A stretch of DNA of 64,000 nucleotides from Shewanella donghaensis (GCF_007567505.1 NZ_CP041783.1:1488001-1552000), one strand, 5' to 3'; shown: positions 1-8,766, numbered from the stretch's first letter. The notes: a model not told the origin generated them from the sequence alone. Program-made: numbers and translations.

Positions 1-891
1 TAATATTGAAATATGCACTTGCGCAGCATCCCAATCGGACATGTTTGCCGATGAACCGGCCATATTATGCTGCATGTTAAACATGTCTTTGATGTCGTTG
101 ACTGTTCCCCATAACTTATAAGCTTCATTAAAATATTCATAGGCATATTTATGTAGACCATTTGAACGATAAATAGCGCCTGTTGAGTTATATATCATGG
201 CTAACTTATTGGGCGTAAAATCATTATGTTTTGCAATAATTAGCGCCTCTTCTAAGCGCTGTAACCCTTTTTCAAACACATTGGTATCCGCGTAGCAAAA
301 AGCACTTTGTGTCAGCGCTTTTGCTAGCACTTTGGGCGAGTCGATTTGACGAGCTAAATCAAGCGCGATATCTCTGTCAGGACAGTATTGGCTGGTATCA
401 TTCGACTGTAGATATTTGATAAATGAGCGTTCAATATAGCTGATCACTAAGATGTCAGAAATGGGCTCTGTTTCAGCAATATTGATTGCTTCGGTATAGG
501 ATAAAATGGCTTTATTGAGCTGATCTAATGCTTCTTGTTCAATGGCAATTAAATTCCATAACTCAGCTTGTTCTAGTTTACTCAACCTTGCTAATAACTG
601 CTGCTGTTGTAAATAATCAAGCTTGTCTTGTGCGTGATCAAACTGTTTGAGATCGAGCTTTATCTTTCCAATTAATGGCTTATATGAGTCTGTGTTTTTT
701 ACAGCCTCACTTTTTACAGCCATATTTTTTATAGCCACTGAATTTATAGCCACATCTTGTACAACTAAATTAGGAAGCGGTTCAACCATATCTGCATTGG
801 CAAAAGATACGATAGAGTATAAGGTGCATATCATCAGAAAATTAATAAACAATAATCTAAAAGCATTATTGCAACAGTGACTTACTGACAT
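1..891 (-). CDS. TPR-like exported protein, 3' end cut by window edge
   Basis: An open frame runs without a stop from an ATG at 891 to the window edge (297 codons). The N-terminus has a hydrophobic stretch (LLFINFLMICTLYSIVSFA) that looks like a signal peptide or first membrane anchor. It is followed by helical, degenerate repeats, for example NSTGAIYRSNGLHKYAYEYF near the visible C-end, that read like tetratricopeptide repeats. In Shewanella such periplasmic TPR regions often precede a membrane helix and a GGDEF or histidine kinase domain, but that part lies outside the window, so the output function is unknown. The Ser/Val/Ala-Val-Lys segment around residues 50-70 contains an imperfect internal repeat (VAINSVAIKNMAVKSEAVKN). 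No good ribosome binding site is obvious. The frame is certain; the function is inference. Confidence 0.75.
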   Translation of the reverse strand, partial: MSVSHCCNNAFRLLFINFLMICTLYSIVSFANADMVEPLPNLVVQDVAINSVAIKNMAVKSEAVKNTDSYKPLIGKIKLDLKQFDHAQDKLDYLQQQQLLARLSKLEQAELWNLIAIEQEALDQLNKAILSYTEAINIAETEPISDILVISYIERSFIKYLQSNDTSQYCPDRDIALDLARQIDSPKVLAKALTQSAFCYADTNVFEKGLQRLEEALIIAKHNDFTPNKLAMIYNSTGAIYRSNGLHKYAYEYFNEAYKLWGTVNDIKDMFNMQHNMAGSSANMSDWDAAQVHISIL

Positions 892-1114
892 CAACTTTTA
901 CCCTAAGTGTGAAAAACAGAAATAAAATCAACATATCACCAACATGCAAACAAAGATACGAGAATCAAGAAAAGGCGCTAATTTCGCTTACAGCATAGCC
1001 GTTTACCTTGGTTTTCCGCTTAGGCTTGGCTAAAATTGAATAATCCATAATGACACTTTACTAAGCTAGTTAAGTCATCGTTGTGGTAATCTAATCTTCT
1101 GAATTTACTAATGA

Positions 1115-1140
1115 AAAAGCGCTGAAAAATCAGCGCTTTT
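1115..1140. terminator. Perfect 10-bp hairpin, candidate bidirectional terminator
   Basis: The arms AAAAGCGCTG (1115-1124) and CAGCGCTTTT (1131-1140) are perfectly complementary around a 6-base loop. A and T runs at the arm ends make it usable from either strand. It lies upstream of the TPR gene and beyond the 3' end of metA. Confidence 0.6.
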
Positions 1141-1205
1141 AACGAGTGACCTTATAAATACCCTTACTATGAACATACAAGGTTAATCATAATGGTAAAA
1201 CTGAA

Positions 1206-1301
1206 TTACTTTTGAATCATCACCACACCAACACTGCGATCATCACTTTGATTAACCAGTCTAATAGTTAAGCCAAACACTTCAGACAAATCAATAAACA
1301 T
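1206..1301 (-). pseudogene. Short frame, possible gene remnant
   Basis: A 31-codon minus-strand frame starting at ATG 1301 ends at TAA 1206-1208. The peptide (core MFIDLSEVFGLTIRLVNQ) has protein-like composition, and the frame stays open only four codons further upstream before a TGA at 1314-1316. It could be the tail of a decayed gene. No family was recognised and chance is not excluded. Confidence 0.2.
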
Positions 1302-1542
1302 TTTTCCGGTCTTTCAATACTTGATGAAATAAAAAACCTTAATATCAATGGGTATTATTATTAATTAAAACTAAACAAAAAGAGCCACCTAGTAATACTA
1401 AATGACTCTTAAAAGATCTCAAAAGTATGATTCAAATAATTATCTTAAATTTACATTTTGGAAGTAACCAGTAAGATTTTATTGGCTCAAGTTACTAAAT
1501 AGCTATTAGCTAGAGGTTCGCTAGAGATTACCCTCATAAAAC

Positions 1543-2487
1543 CTATTTATCAGACTCCCACGGCGTCATAGCGCTCATATCAGATAAATCATAAGGCGTT
1601 AGCTGATAAACATAATAATTTAACCAGTTACTTACCAATAAGCTGCCATGACTATGCCAGCGCACTATCGCATCTTGCTCAGGATCGTCATTGCGATAAT
1701 AATTTTTAGGAATGTCAGGATTACAATCTTGGGCTAAGTCTCGTTGGTATTCATCATTTAACGTCGACTTTTGATATTCTGGATGGCCCATGACAAACAA
1801 GTTTCGACTATTTCGGCTTAATACAATATAGGCACCAGCTTCATCAGATTCAGCCAAGACTTCTAAATCAGGATGTTGTTTTATCGCTTCAATATCCATT
1901 TCTGCAAACCGTGAATGCGGTGCATAAAATTCATCATCAAACCCCCGCAATAACGGATGCGGAGTCAAAGAGCGACTATGCTTAAACACCCCTGAACGTT
2001 TTTTATCTAATAATTTACGGTGTAAATCATAAAGATGAAATAAGCCTGCATGACCTGCCCAACACAAAAATAGTACCGAAGTAACATGTTGCTGTGACCA
2101 ATCAATAATTTCTTTAATGTGATCCCAATAAACCACATCTTCAAAATCTATTTGACCGAGAGGCGCACCCGTTATAATTAAACCATCATAGTTATTTTCT
2201 TTTACCGCTTCAAAATCACGATAAAAAGTATTCATGTGATCAATGGAGGTGTGCTTAGATTCTTTGTCATGAATCCGCAGCAAATCAACCCCTACCTGTA
2301 ATGGCGTATTACCTAATAAGCGCAGTAATTGGGTTTCTGTTTCAATCTTGTTAGGCATTAGATTGAGAATTAACACTCTCATAGGTCGAATATCTTGATT
2401 CGCTGCACGCGTTTCAGACATCACAAAGATATTTTCTGATTCTAATATTTCTGCTGCAGGTAAATCATCTGGAATTCTAACCGGCAT
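1543..2487 (-). CDS. metA: Homoserine O-succinyltransferase
   Basis: MetA activates L-homoserine by transferring succinyl from succinyl-CoA, the first committed step of methionine synthesis in the cytoplasm. The 314-residue protein has the usual family length. The acyl-enzyme cysteine is C142 in [12 protein letters not shown], and the catalytic H235 and E237 lie in MGHPEYQK, matching E. coli numbering. Residue 111 is Gly (GAPLGQ). In characterised family members Gly here goes with succinyl-CoA and Glu with acetyl-CoA, so succinylation is favoured. The ATG at 2487 follows AAGGTG at suitable spacing. The gene appears monocistronic. A methionine-responsive operator was not identified. Confidence 0.95.
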   Translation of the reverse strand: MPVRIPDDLPAAEILESENIFVMSETRAANQDIRPMRVLILNLMPNKIETETQLLRLLGNTPLQVGVDLLRIHDKESKHTSIDHMNTFYRDFEAVKENNYDGLIITGAPLGQIDFEDVVYWDHIKEIIDWSQQHVTSVLFLCWAGHAGLFHLYDLHRKLLDKKRSGVFKHSRSLTPHPLLRGFDDEFYAPHSRFAEMDIEAIKQHPDLEVLAESDEAGAYIVLSRNSRNLFVMGHPEYQKSTLNDEYQRDLAQDCNPDIPKNYYRNDDPEQDAIVRWHSHGSLLVSNWLNYYVYQLTPYDLSDMSAMTPWESDK

Positions 2488-2536
2488 ACGGGCACCTTTT
2501 TAATACAAATTAAATCAGTGCATAGGTCACTAACCT

Positions 2537-2950
2537 CTATCCACCCACTTTATTAACAATAATATTTAGCTGCTGTGTCTCATTTACATCAACGCGGTAA
2601 GTTTGTGTATTGATAAACCACAGTTTGCCATTTACTTCTATTCGAGCACCTACGGCGTAGCTATGACCTTGCTGAAATTGATCCGCTGCAATTTGAAATT
2701 CAAATGCCTGCGGAGTGACCACGTTATCCAAAACTCGTTCAGCAATAACAATTGCTTTGGTGTCTTGTAACGACACATCTTTTATCTGCACCGTTAGTAC
2801 CGCATCATCCGGTAATGCTATTCGTTCTCGATACATAATATCGCCTGAAATAGTCACCAAATCATGCGTTGTTGCGCAAGCCATTAAGCCAAAAACAATT
2901 GCGATTGGTAAAAGTACTTTTGCAGTGAAACGCGTCATTGCAATCTTCAT
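2537..2950 (-). CDS. YbaY-family lipoprotein
   Basis: A 137-residue protein with a short signal peptide and lipobox LMAC, acylated cysteine at about residue 25. The mature part begins ATTHD and contains the YbaY/YscW-like beta domain: alternating strands such as LTVQIKDVSL and the ending TQTYRVDVNETQQLNIIV. Family members are small envelope lipoproteins of unclear role; the type III secretion pilotin relatives share the fold, but no secretion genes are nearby. It lies 49 bases upstream of metA on the same strand, so co-transcription is possible. Asp is absent at +2 (the residue is Ala), so outer-membrane sorting by Lol is likely. Confidence 0.75.
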   Translation of the reverse strand: MKIAMTRFTAKVLLPIAIVFGLMACATTHDLVTISGDIMYRERIALPDDAVLTVQIKDVSLQDTKAIVIAERVLDNVVTPQAFEFQIAADQFQQGHSYAVGARIEVNGKLWFINTQTYRVDVNETQQLNIIVNKVGG

Positions 2951-3075
2951 ATATTCTATCCTTATAATACATTAAGACTTCTAGAAGTCTATACGTCTGA
3001 TGTTGAATAATATTCTTGCTTGTTATCGTTAGCAGTTGTTTTATCATAGGTCATCATTTCGAAGCCTTAAAGCTC

Positions 3076-3816
3076 ATGACTCAAGCAAACGCAATAATAG
3101 TGGGCGCTAGCTCACATCTTAGTAAAGAAATAGCCCGTCAATTAGCCGAGCAAAAAGTTTCATTGGTGCTATTTGTGCAAGATCCAGACTCAATGGCTGA
3201 ATTTGCACAAAGCTTACCGACTAAAGTTGACGTGTTGCCACTCAATATTGAAAATCCTGCAGCCATTATTAGCCAACTTGAAAAAGTTTGGCTAAGTCTC
3301 GATGGTGCACACTTAGTGTTAGTTAACACCGGTCTAAATGGATACAGCGAAGCACTACCTTGGGAACTTGAACAAGATATCATTGATGTTAATGTTCGAG
3401 GGTTTGCTGCAATTTGTAATACCACTTTCAGACTGATGCGTGAGCAAGGTTACGGTCAAATTGCGGCAATTAATTCTATTGCTGGTTTACGCGGTGGTCC
3501 TAGTGTGGCTTACCATGCATCAAAGGCTTTTGCGCAAAATTATCTTGAAGGCTTGAGCATGCATGCGCAGCGATTAAAGTTACCGATAACGATTACCGAT
3601 ATTCAACTGGGATTATTAGACAAAGCGGCTATGCAGCAAAGCAAACTCTGGTTACCTCCGCTACCAAAAGTAGCTAAACAAATTATCGTTGCAATGCAAA
3701 AAGGTAAGCGCAAAGTCTATGTCACTAAACGCTGGCGTTTAGTTGCTTGGTTAACCCTTTTATTACCCGAGTTTATTTATAACACTCGCCACTGGAAGAC
3801 TAAGGTTAAGAAGTAA
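3076..3816 (+). CDS. Short-chain dehydrogenase/reductase
   Basis: A 246-residue Rossmann-fold oxidoreductase if translation starts at ATG 3076; the frame opens upstream at 3016, but those residues do not fit the family. The cofactor loop is VGASSHLSKEIA near the N-terminus, followed by the conserved N in NVRGFAAICN. The catalytic Ser is in NSIAGLRGG and the YxxxK pair is YHASK. The C-terminal tail has a hydrophobic basic segment (RLVAWLTLLLPEF) that may associate with membrane. The substrate cannot be told from sequence. The gene is divergent from the lipoprotein and convergent with ompW, with a terminator between them. Confidence 0.85.
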   Translation: MTQANAIIVGASSHLSKEIARQLAEQKVSLVLFVQDPDSMAEFAQSLPTKVDVLPLNIENPAAIISQLEKVWLSLDGAHLVLVNTGLNGYSEALPWELEQDIIDVNVRGFAAICNTTFRLMREQGYGQIAAINSIAGLRGGPSVAYHASKAFAQNYLEGLSMHAQRLKLPITITDIQLGLLDKAAMQQSKLWLPPLPKVAKQIIVAMQKGKRKVYVTKRWRLVAWLTLLLPEFIYNTRHWKTKVKK

Positions 3817-3875
3817 GCTCATTGCTGACCCATTATCGTTTTTATCAGTGAGTACTTAACAATAATATATAAAAA

Positions 3876-3904
3876 AACAGGAGCTTGATTAGCTCCTGTT
3901 TTAT
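3876..3904. terminator. Intrinsic terminator between SDR and ompW
   Basis: Ten-base perfect arms AACAGGAGCT and AGCTCCTGTT around TGATT, flanked by A-rich and T-rich tracts. It lies between two convergent genes and can serve both. Confidence 0.85.
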
Positions 3905-3937
3905 TATCTGATAACGCCTGGCAATTTATCTACCTAG

Positions 3938-4585
3938 CTAGAATGTATAGCCAACGCTGACCATATATACCCAAGGATCAATATCTACAGTCACTTCTGG
4001 GTATGGCGTTTCACCTGCATTAAAATTAACATCTGTTGAAATGTCTGCGTACCAAACTGATGCATTTACTAACCAGTTACTATTTACTTGATAATCTAAA
4101 CCCACTTGAGCAGCTGCGCCCCAAGAGTTACTTAAACTTAAACTGTTTAATTCAAGAGCGGTAGCATTAGTAATTTCATTATCGTAAAAATTAGTAAAGT
4201 TAATACCAACACCAACATATGGGCGCAGTTTTGATTGAGCATCGCCGAAGTAATATTGTGCGACTAATGTTGGTGGTAACTGCTTAGTTTCAGCAATTTT
4301 ACCTACGCCTTCAAGCGATATTTCATGCGAAAAAGGGGTTGCTGCCAGTAACTCAACAGCCCAATTGTCTGTCAACATGTAAGTAAAATTCAAACCAACT
4401 TGGGTATTATCGTCGACTGAAAATTCAGAAATGCCTGCAATAACAGGACTAGACTCGTTTGGGCTCACGACTGCGGCGCCAACTCGAACGATAAAATCAC
4501 CCGCTTGATGGGCGACTGCAGCAGATGAAATACCAGCAGATAATAAACTTGCAGCAACGAGGCTAAGGGCTATTTTTTTATTCAT
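3938..4585 (-). CDS. ompW: Outer membrane protein OmpW
   Basis: A 215-residue eight-stranded beta-barrel protein. It has a signal peptide ending near AVAHQAGDFIVRVGAA, which is the characteristic OmpW start of the mature protein. It ends in WVYMVSVGYTF with the terminal Phe needed for Bam recognition. Other family hallmarks are WAVELLAATPFSH and LRPYVGVGINFT. OmpW barrels are thought to pass small hydrophobic molecules across the outer membrane. Two FNR-like boxes lie upstream (see 4678-4691 and 4728-4741), in line with the known oxygen control of ompW in enterics. Confidence 0.93.
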   Translation of the reverse strand: MNKKIALSLVAASLLSAGISSAAVAHQAGDFIVRVGAAVVSPNESSPVIAGISEFSVDDNTQVGLNFTYMLTDNWAVELLAATPFSHEISLEGVGKIAETKQLPPTLVAQYYFGDAQSKLRPYVGVGINFTNFYDNEITNATALELNSLSLSNSWGAAAQVGLDYQVNSNWLVNASVWYADISTDVNFNAGETPYPEVTVDIDPWVYMVSVGYTF

Positions 4586-4677
4586 TATGACAACTCCATA
4601 TGTACAACAATATCAGTGCTTTTGATAAACACATTTAACAATTGCCGCTACACTGCCAGAAATAAAAAATAACATAC

Positions 4678-4691
4678 ATGATCTAGATCAA
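4678..4691. promoter_or_regulatory. FNR/EtrA-like box upstream of ompW
   Basis: ATGAT-CTAG-ATCAA matches the FNR consensus TTGAT-N4-ATCAA at 9 of 10 positions. Its centre lies about 99 bases before the ompW start codon. FNR (EtrA in Shewanella) binding is inferred. Confidence 0.5.
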
Positions 4692-4727
4692 TAAAACACC
4701 ATACACCTAAAGAGGTACTTAAATCGG

Positions 4728-4741
4728 TTGATCTTGATCAC
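4728..4741. promoter_or_regulatory. Second FNR/EtrA-like box upstream of ompW
   Basis: TTGAT-CTTG-ATCAC matches 9 of 10 FNR consensus positions and lies 50 bases from the first box, about five helical turns, on the same face of the DNA. Confidence 0.5.
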
Positions 4742-5058
4742 AAAAAATACTAACAATATGATTAAGATGCTTTTAAAATGCACTTTTAATCTGTGTGGTC
4801 GGATAAAAAACAACCAAAAACCTCTTGGAATTGATTAACCTGTTAAAGTCTGCGACCTTCCCACTTAACAATAAATCAACAGCCACTAACGCCTATTCAG
4901 CAGTATTAAATGTAACCAACTTGATCAACCAATTAATTATCCGCTTAATCATTTCAAATAAGTCACTAGAGTGATAAAAGGAGTGACAATCATAATGACA
5001 AAAATGATACGCTTGAGTGATTAATGTTGTTAGTTTTACAGGTTATATTTTCGACTCA

Positions 5059-6090
5059 ATGATACGTTTATGGATAACATCAACACTCACAATAGCCCTC
5101 CTTAGTGCTTTCATCTCAACGGCTTCTGCGTCAGATAACAGCAACCAAGCTATTACTGATCCTATCTCTGTAGATGTAGATCTAGATGATAATGCAAAAA
5201 ATCAAAAAGAAGACATATCTCAGAATGAGCTAGAATCATCGCCTTGCTACAGCCGTTCTCAATCTGATGCCACCATTGATAAAACATTTGCCTACCTAAA
5301 CACTAAATTTTGCCAACCCGCTATTTGGTTCGATAGTTTCTTTGTAGATGACCGTATTGAGGATGATGCTCGGGCAGGCACAATCATACGTTGGTATAAC
5401 GATTTTTCATTTTATGAAAAAGAAGATTTTAAATATCGGGCTAACATCAATGCACGTTTAAACTTACCAGGGGTCAGTAAGAAGCTAAAATTAATCTTGG
5501 ATTCCACCGGTGAAGATGATCCCTTTTCCTTCATCCGTAGTCCTGACGATAACAATGATAGAGACATTAGTCTTCGATATGATTGGTTAGTTAAAAATAG
5601 AAGTAGCTTTAATATTAAAGCGAGTTTCAAACCAAAGATCGAAGCTCGATATCGCTATACCTACCCAATATCAGAAAATACGATCACCCGCTTGACCCAA
5701 AAGTTATACCAAGAAAAGAATGTCACTGGTGAGTCGACCGAATTTGATATAGAACATTCCTTTAACGAAGAGTTTCTATTGCGCTGGAGTGCTGCATTTC
5801 AGTATGAAACTAGAGATAATGGCTGGGAATTAGGTTCAGGCTTGCAGTTGTACCAATATATCAGTGACAAGCAAGCGATTAGTTATCAAGCTCATATCCA
5901 TGGCGTTGATAAGCCATATCACTACATTGATAGTGCTAAAATTGGTTTTACATATCGACAAAACTTTGCCAGAGATTGGTTATTCTTTGCTATAACACCT
6001 GAATATACTTGGACTAAAGATGATGATAGCGAAAGAATAAACCAAATGGCTGTCACGTTTACTGTAGAGTTTTTATTTAAAAATATTTGA
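5059..6090 (+). CDS. Exported hypothetical protein, probable outer-membrane beta structure
   Basis: From ATG 5059 the product has 343 residues and begins with a clear signal peptide (MIRLWITSTLTIALLSAF, cleavage after STASA). The mature N-terminus is acidic. The rest alternates polar and aromatic residues in strand-like stretches (FKYRANINARLNLPG, TRLTQKLYQE, WELGSGLQLYQYIS), suggesting a beta-barrel or lipid-exposed sheet. There is no terminal Phe (it ends FLFKNI). The frame also opens at GTG 5017, but this would add 14 residues before the signal peptide. An AAGGAG motif sits before a small leader frame at 4995 instead, so the true start is uncertain. No family recognised. It is followed 45 bases later by a small gene on the same strand. 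Confidence 0.7.
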   Translation: MIRLWITSTLTIALLSAFISTASASDNSNQAITDPISVDVDLDDNAKNQKEDISQNELESSPCYSRSQSDATIDKTFAYLNTKFCQPAIWFDSFFVDDRIEDDARAGTIIRWYNDFSFYEKEDFKYRANINARLNLPGVSKKLKLILDSTGEDDPFSFIRSPDDNNDRDISLRYDWLVKNRSSFNIKASFKPKIEARYRYTYPISENTITRLTQKLYQEKNVTGESTEFDIEHSFNEEFLLRWSAAFQYETRDNGWELGSGLQLYQYISDKQAISYQAHIHGVDKPYHYIDSAKIGFTYRQNFARDWLFFAITPEYTWTKDDDSERINQMAVTFTVEFLFKNI

Positions 6091-6135
6091 TCATCTAAGC
6101 TAAATAGAACGACGAATAACAATCATGAGGTCATC

Positions 6136-6381
6136 ATGGCTCCGAAGCAATTCATTAAATTCGATGTATTTGGTAAATCCATGTCAATTACATGGCAAGA
6201 GTATGACAATAGTCAGGGTGAATGGCTGTTATTTAGAGATTCAGGTACCGGACTTCGTTCTCGCATCTTCGATGTCATCATTCCAGCAGAGATAGAAGAG
6301 TCAAATTTAGGCCGCTATCTAGATGATATATTTCACGAAAATGCCACAGAAAAGCATTCACAAGTCATAAGACTGAATTAG
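6136..6381 (+). CDS. Small hypothetical protein, 81 residues
   Basis: A short soluble protein, preceded by GAGGTCATC, with strand-like segments (FIKFDVFGKSMSITWQEY, GEWLLFRDSGTG) and an acidic C-terminal helix. There are no cysteines, signal peptide or membrane segment. It follows the exported protein gene and may be co-transcribed. The compact globular composition supports a real gene; no function can be given. Confidence 0.6.
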   Translation: MAPKQFIKFDVFGKSMSITWQEYDNSQGEWLLFRDSGTGLRSRIFDVIIPAEIEESNLGRYLDDIFHENATEKHSQVIRLN

Positions 6382-6420
6382 CGGTTAGATAATAGTCGTT
6401 TTTTGATTTTGGCGTTAGTA

Positions 6421-6972
6421 TTAAAGGGCAAGTGATAATTGTGGGTATTGTTTAAACCACGGCTTACTGGCGACTCTTTCCATAAACACTTGCTCATCTG
6501 CTTTTGGATTGTAACTTACCGATAAACTGAACAAACTTTCAAAGCCAAATAGTGCCTCTATTTCAAGCTCACCTTTAGCATTCAGTTTTACCGCTACTGC
6601 GGTTTGCTGTTCTGGCCAATATGACATGGCATCAAGGGTTGATGTATAGGCTGGGTGGTTATTTTTCTCGTGCATTCTCGCTTGGTTTTTTACTGACCAG
6701 GGTAGTGTTAGTCTCTCAGATAAAGCTAGCTCAATTAATCTATCTCGATAGACGCTAATTTCTTCGGTGCAATAGTAAATAACATCGACATCATTGAGAG
6801 AAATAAAGCTCGCTTGATGCTGCTTATCCCATACTAAATTACGCACAAAACCGGCAGCAATGTACCAATCCGTAATATTAAGCTCAGCAAAAAGGTCTGC
6901 TACTTGTTGTAGTGCAGCAACACGCATTTTATCTTCTAAAATCCAAGTTTTTAACTGAGCTTCGTAGTTCAT
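6421..6972 (-). CDS. Nucleotidyltransferase family protein
   Basis: A 183-residue cytoplasmic protein with the pattern of the NTP_transf_6 family (PF06042): AAGFVRNLVWDKQH, then the metal-binding acidic motif LNDVDVIYY, and NQARMHEKNNHPAY with paired Asn/His. It ends with the family-typical SKPWFKQYPQL. Members are predicted nucleotidyltransferases of unknown acceptor. It sits downstream of maiA on the same strand with a 61-base gap. Confidence 0.8.
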   Translation of the reverse strand: MNYEAQLKTWILEDKMRVAALQQVADLFAELNITDWYIAAGFVRNLVWDKQHQASFISLNDVDVIYYCTEEISVYRDRLIELALSERLTLPWSVKNQARMHEKNNHPAYTSTLDAMSYWPEQQTAVAVKLNAKGELEIEALFGFESLFSLSVSYNPKADEQVFMERVASKPWFKQYPQLSLAL

Positions 6973-7033
6973 CTGGCTAACTCTGTAATTAAAGAGCCTA
7001 CAATATTACAAACCTATTAGCACAATGCAATGC

Positions 7034-7684
7034 CTAGCTAGCATCATCTTGTAACTCAGGAGCGGCATCAGCAAATGCGGCTAGCTCATTACAACTTTGC
7101 CAGATTCGTACAATATTAGGATATGCTGATAAATCGACATTAAATCGATAAGCATTATAAACCTGAGGGATAAGACAAATATCCGCTAAGCTTGGGCTAT
7201 CGCCAAAGCTATATTGACCAGAATGAACCGCTAATTGGGTTTCCAACGCCGCAAAGCCTAAATGGATCCAGTGGTGATACCAGTTCATTTTATCCTCTTC
7301 GCTTACCGCCATCTCTTTAACGAGATATTGTAATACCCGTAAGTTATCAAGAGGGTGTATCTCACATGCCACCGCCTGCGCCATTGCTCGCACTATCGCT
7401 CTATTTTTAGCGCCTTGTGGCAATAAGCTACATTGTGGATATTGTTCTTCAAGATACTCAAGAATCGCCAGTGACTGAGTTAAGCTAAACTCCCCTTCAT
7501 CATCGCTATCCACCAAGGCGGGTACGAGGTTTTGTGGGTTCAATTGGGCAAACATTTCGCTATGTTGCTCACCGCCGTTTTTCACTAAATGAATGGATAT
7601 TTGTTCAGCTTCTAACTGCTTAAGATTAAGTGCGATACGAACACGGTACGCAGCACTTGAACGCCAATAACCATATAATTTCAT
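7034..7684 (-). CDS. maiA: Maleylacetoacetate isomerase
   Basis: A zeta-class glutathione S-transferase of 216 residues that isomerises 4-maleylacetoacetate to 4-fumarylacetoacetate in homogentisate (tyrosine/phenylalanine) breakdown. The N-terminal motif WRSSAAYRVRIALNLK carries the active-site Ser pair and Arg, near residues 8-16. NPQNLVPALVD is the cis-Pro loop and SLADICLIPQVYNA the C-terminal helix motif. The upstream neighbour fah supplies the next enzyme of the pathway. Homogentisate dioxygenase and HPPD are not in the window. A strong terminator-like hairpin lies between fah and maiA. Confidence 0.93.
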   Translation of the reverse strand: MKLYGYWRSSAAYRVRIALNLKQLEAEQISIHLVKNGGEQHSEMFAQLNPQNLVPALVDSDDEGEFSLTQSLAILEYLEEQYPQCSLLPQGAKNRAIVRAMAQAVACEIHPLDNLRVLQYLVKEMAVSEEDKMNWYHHWIHLGFAALETQLAVHSGQYSFGDSPSLADICLIPQVYNAYRFNVDLSAYPNIVRIWQSCNELAAFADAAPELQDDAS

Positions 7685-7723
7685 TTTATGTCCCTATTAA
7701 ATATCGTAAGTTCGAGCGAAAAA

Positions 7724-7757
7724 TACAAAAAAAGCAATAACGTAAAACGCTATTGCT
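7724..7757 (-). terminator. Terminator-like hairpin between fah and maiA
   Basis: On the minus strand the arms AGCAATAGCGT and ACGTTATTGCT pair over 11 positions with one G-T wobble and a three-base loop. They are directly followed by a seven-T run. It sits in the 95-base gap after fah and would end or attenuate transcription before maiA. Confidence 0.75.
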
Positions 7758-7779
7758 CTTTATCAATCAGTGAACTGAA

Positions 7780-8766
7780 TTAAGCTTTGTATTCAACCAC
7801 TTTTTGATCGATAGAACCAAAGATAGAGTTATCTTGATCATCGAACATTTCAATTCTTACCGTGTCACCAAAATGCATAAATGGTGTTTTTGCTTTACCG
7901 TCTGCAATAATTTCAAGCATACGTTTTTCAGCTAAACAGCTAGAACCGGCGCTGCGATCATAGTTTGAAATAGTGCCTGAACCAATCACTGCGCCAGCCG
8001 CTAACGGACGTGTTTTAGCCACGTGTGAAACTAACTGGCTAAAGTTAAACGTCATATCCACGCCCGCATTAGGACGACCAAATAAATCACCGTTTAAATG
8101 AGTCACTAATGGCAGGTGAACTTTACTGTCCTGCCATCTTTCACCCAATTCATCAGGGGTAATTGCCACAGGAGAAAACGCACTAGAAGGCTTAGATTGG
8201 AAAAAACCAAACCCTTTCGCAAGCTCACCAGGAATAAGATTACGTAATGACACATCGTTGACTAGCATCAATAATTTAATGTGCTGGGCGGCATTCTCAG
8301 TCGTTACACCCATTTTAACGTCATCAGTCACAATCGCGATTTCTGATTCGAAATCGATACCATATTCTTCACTGGCCATTTCGATGTCAGCTTTAGGTCC
8401 TATAAAGCAGTCTGAACCACCTTGGTAAACTAAAGGATCAGTCCAAAACGTTGCAGGCATTTCAGCGCCGCGAGCTTTACGAACCAGTTCAACGTGGTTT
8501 ACGTAAGCACTGCCATCAGCCCATTGGTAAGCACGAGGAAGTGGAGATAAACATTTAGCTTCATCAAAATCGACTGCGTTGTCCATCATACCGGCATTTA
8601 ATGCCTCATATAATTCTTGTAGTTGCGGGTTGAGTAAATCCCAAGCATCTAATAATTGCTGCATTGTATGAGCTATCGCAGGTACGGCAACGGCTTTAGA
8701 TAAATCTTTACTTACCAACATAAGTTGGCCATCACGGCGACCGTTGTTATAACTTGCAAGTTTCAT
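7780..8766 (-). CDS. fah: Fumarylacetoacetate hydrolase
   Basis: A 328-residue FAA-hydrolase family protein splitting 4-fumarylacetoacetate into fumarate and acetoacetate, the last step of tyrosine degradation. The catalytic-domain motifs are YGIDFESEIAIVTD (acidic metal ligands), LVNDVSLRN and GSGTISNYDRSAGSSCLAEKR. The length fits the bacterial short form, smaller than the about 420-residue mammalian enzyme. A CRP-like site and a TyrR-like site lie upstream, consistent with control by the neighbouring tyrR. The start ATG at 8766 is preceded by AGGAGT. Confidence 0.92.
   Translation of the reverse strand: MKLASYNNGRRDGQLMLVSKDLSKAVAVPAIAHTMQQLLDAWDLLNPQLQELYEALNAGMMDNAVDFDEAKCLSPLPRAYQWADGSAYVNHVELVRKARGAEMPATFWTDPLVYQGGSDCFIGPKADIEMASEEYGIDFESEIAIVTDDVKMGVTTENAAQHIKLLMLVNDVSLRNLIPGELAKGFGFFQSKPSSAFSPVAITPDELGERWQDSKVHLPLVTHLNGDLFGRPNAGVDMTFNFSQLVSHVAKTRPLAAGAVIGSGTISNYDRSAGSSCLAEKRMLEIIADGKAKTPFMHFGDTVRIEMFDDQDNSIFGSIDQKVVEYKA

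Larger units (their letters stand above)
892..1542. other. Intergenic stretch between TPR gene and metA
   Basis: No convincing full gene is seen in these 651 bases. It contains the hairpin at 1115-1140, a short minus-strand frame at 1206-1301 that may be a gene remnant, and AT-rich sequence. A weaker hairpin lies near 1380-1411 (AAGAG/CTCTT arms), which could help terminate the metA transcript. Confidence 0.6.
4586..5058. other. Divergent intergenic region ompW / beta-barrel-like gene
   Basis: It contains two FNR-like boxes nearer ompW. Near the plus-strand gene are an AAGGAG motif (4978-4983) and a ten-codon leader frame at 4995-5024. The rest is AT-rich with no other gene. Confidence 0.6.
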
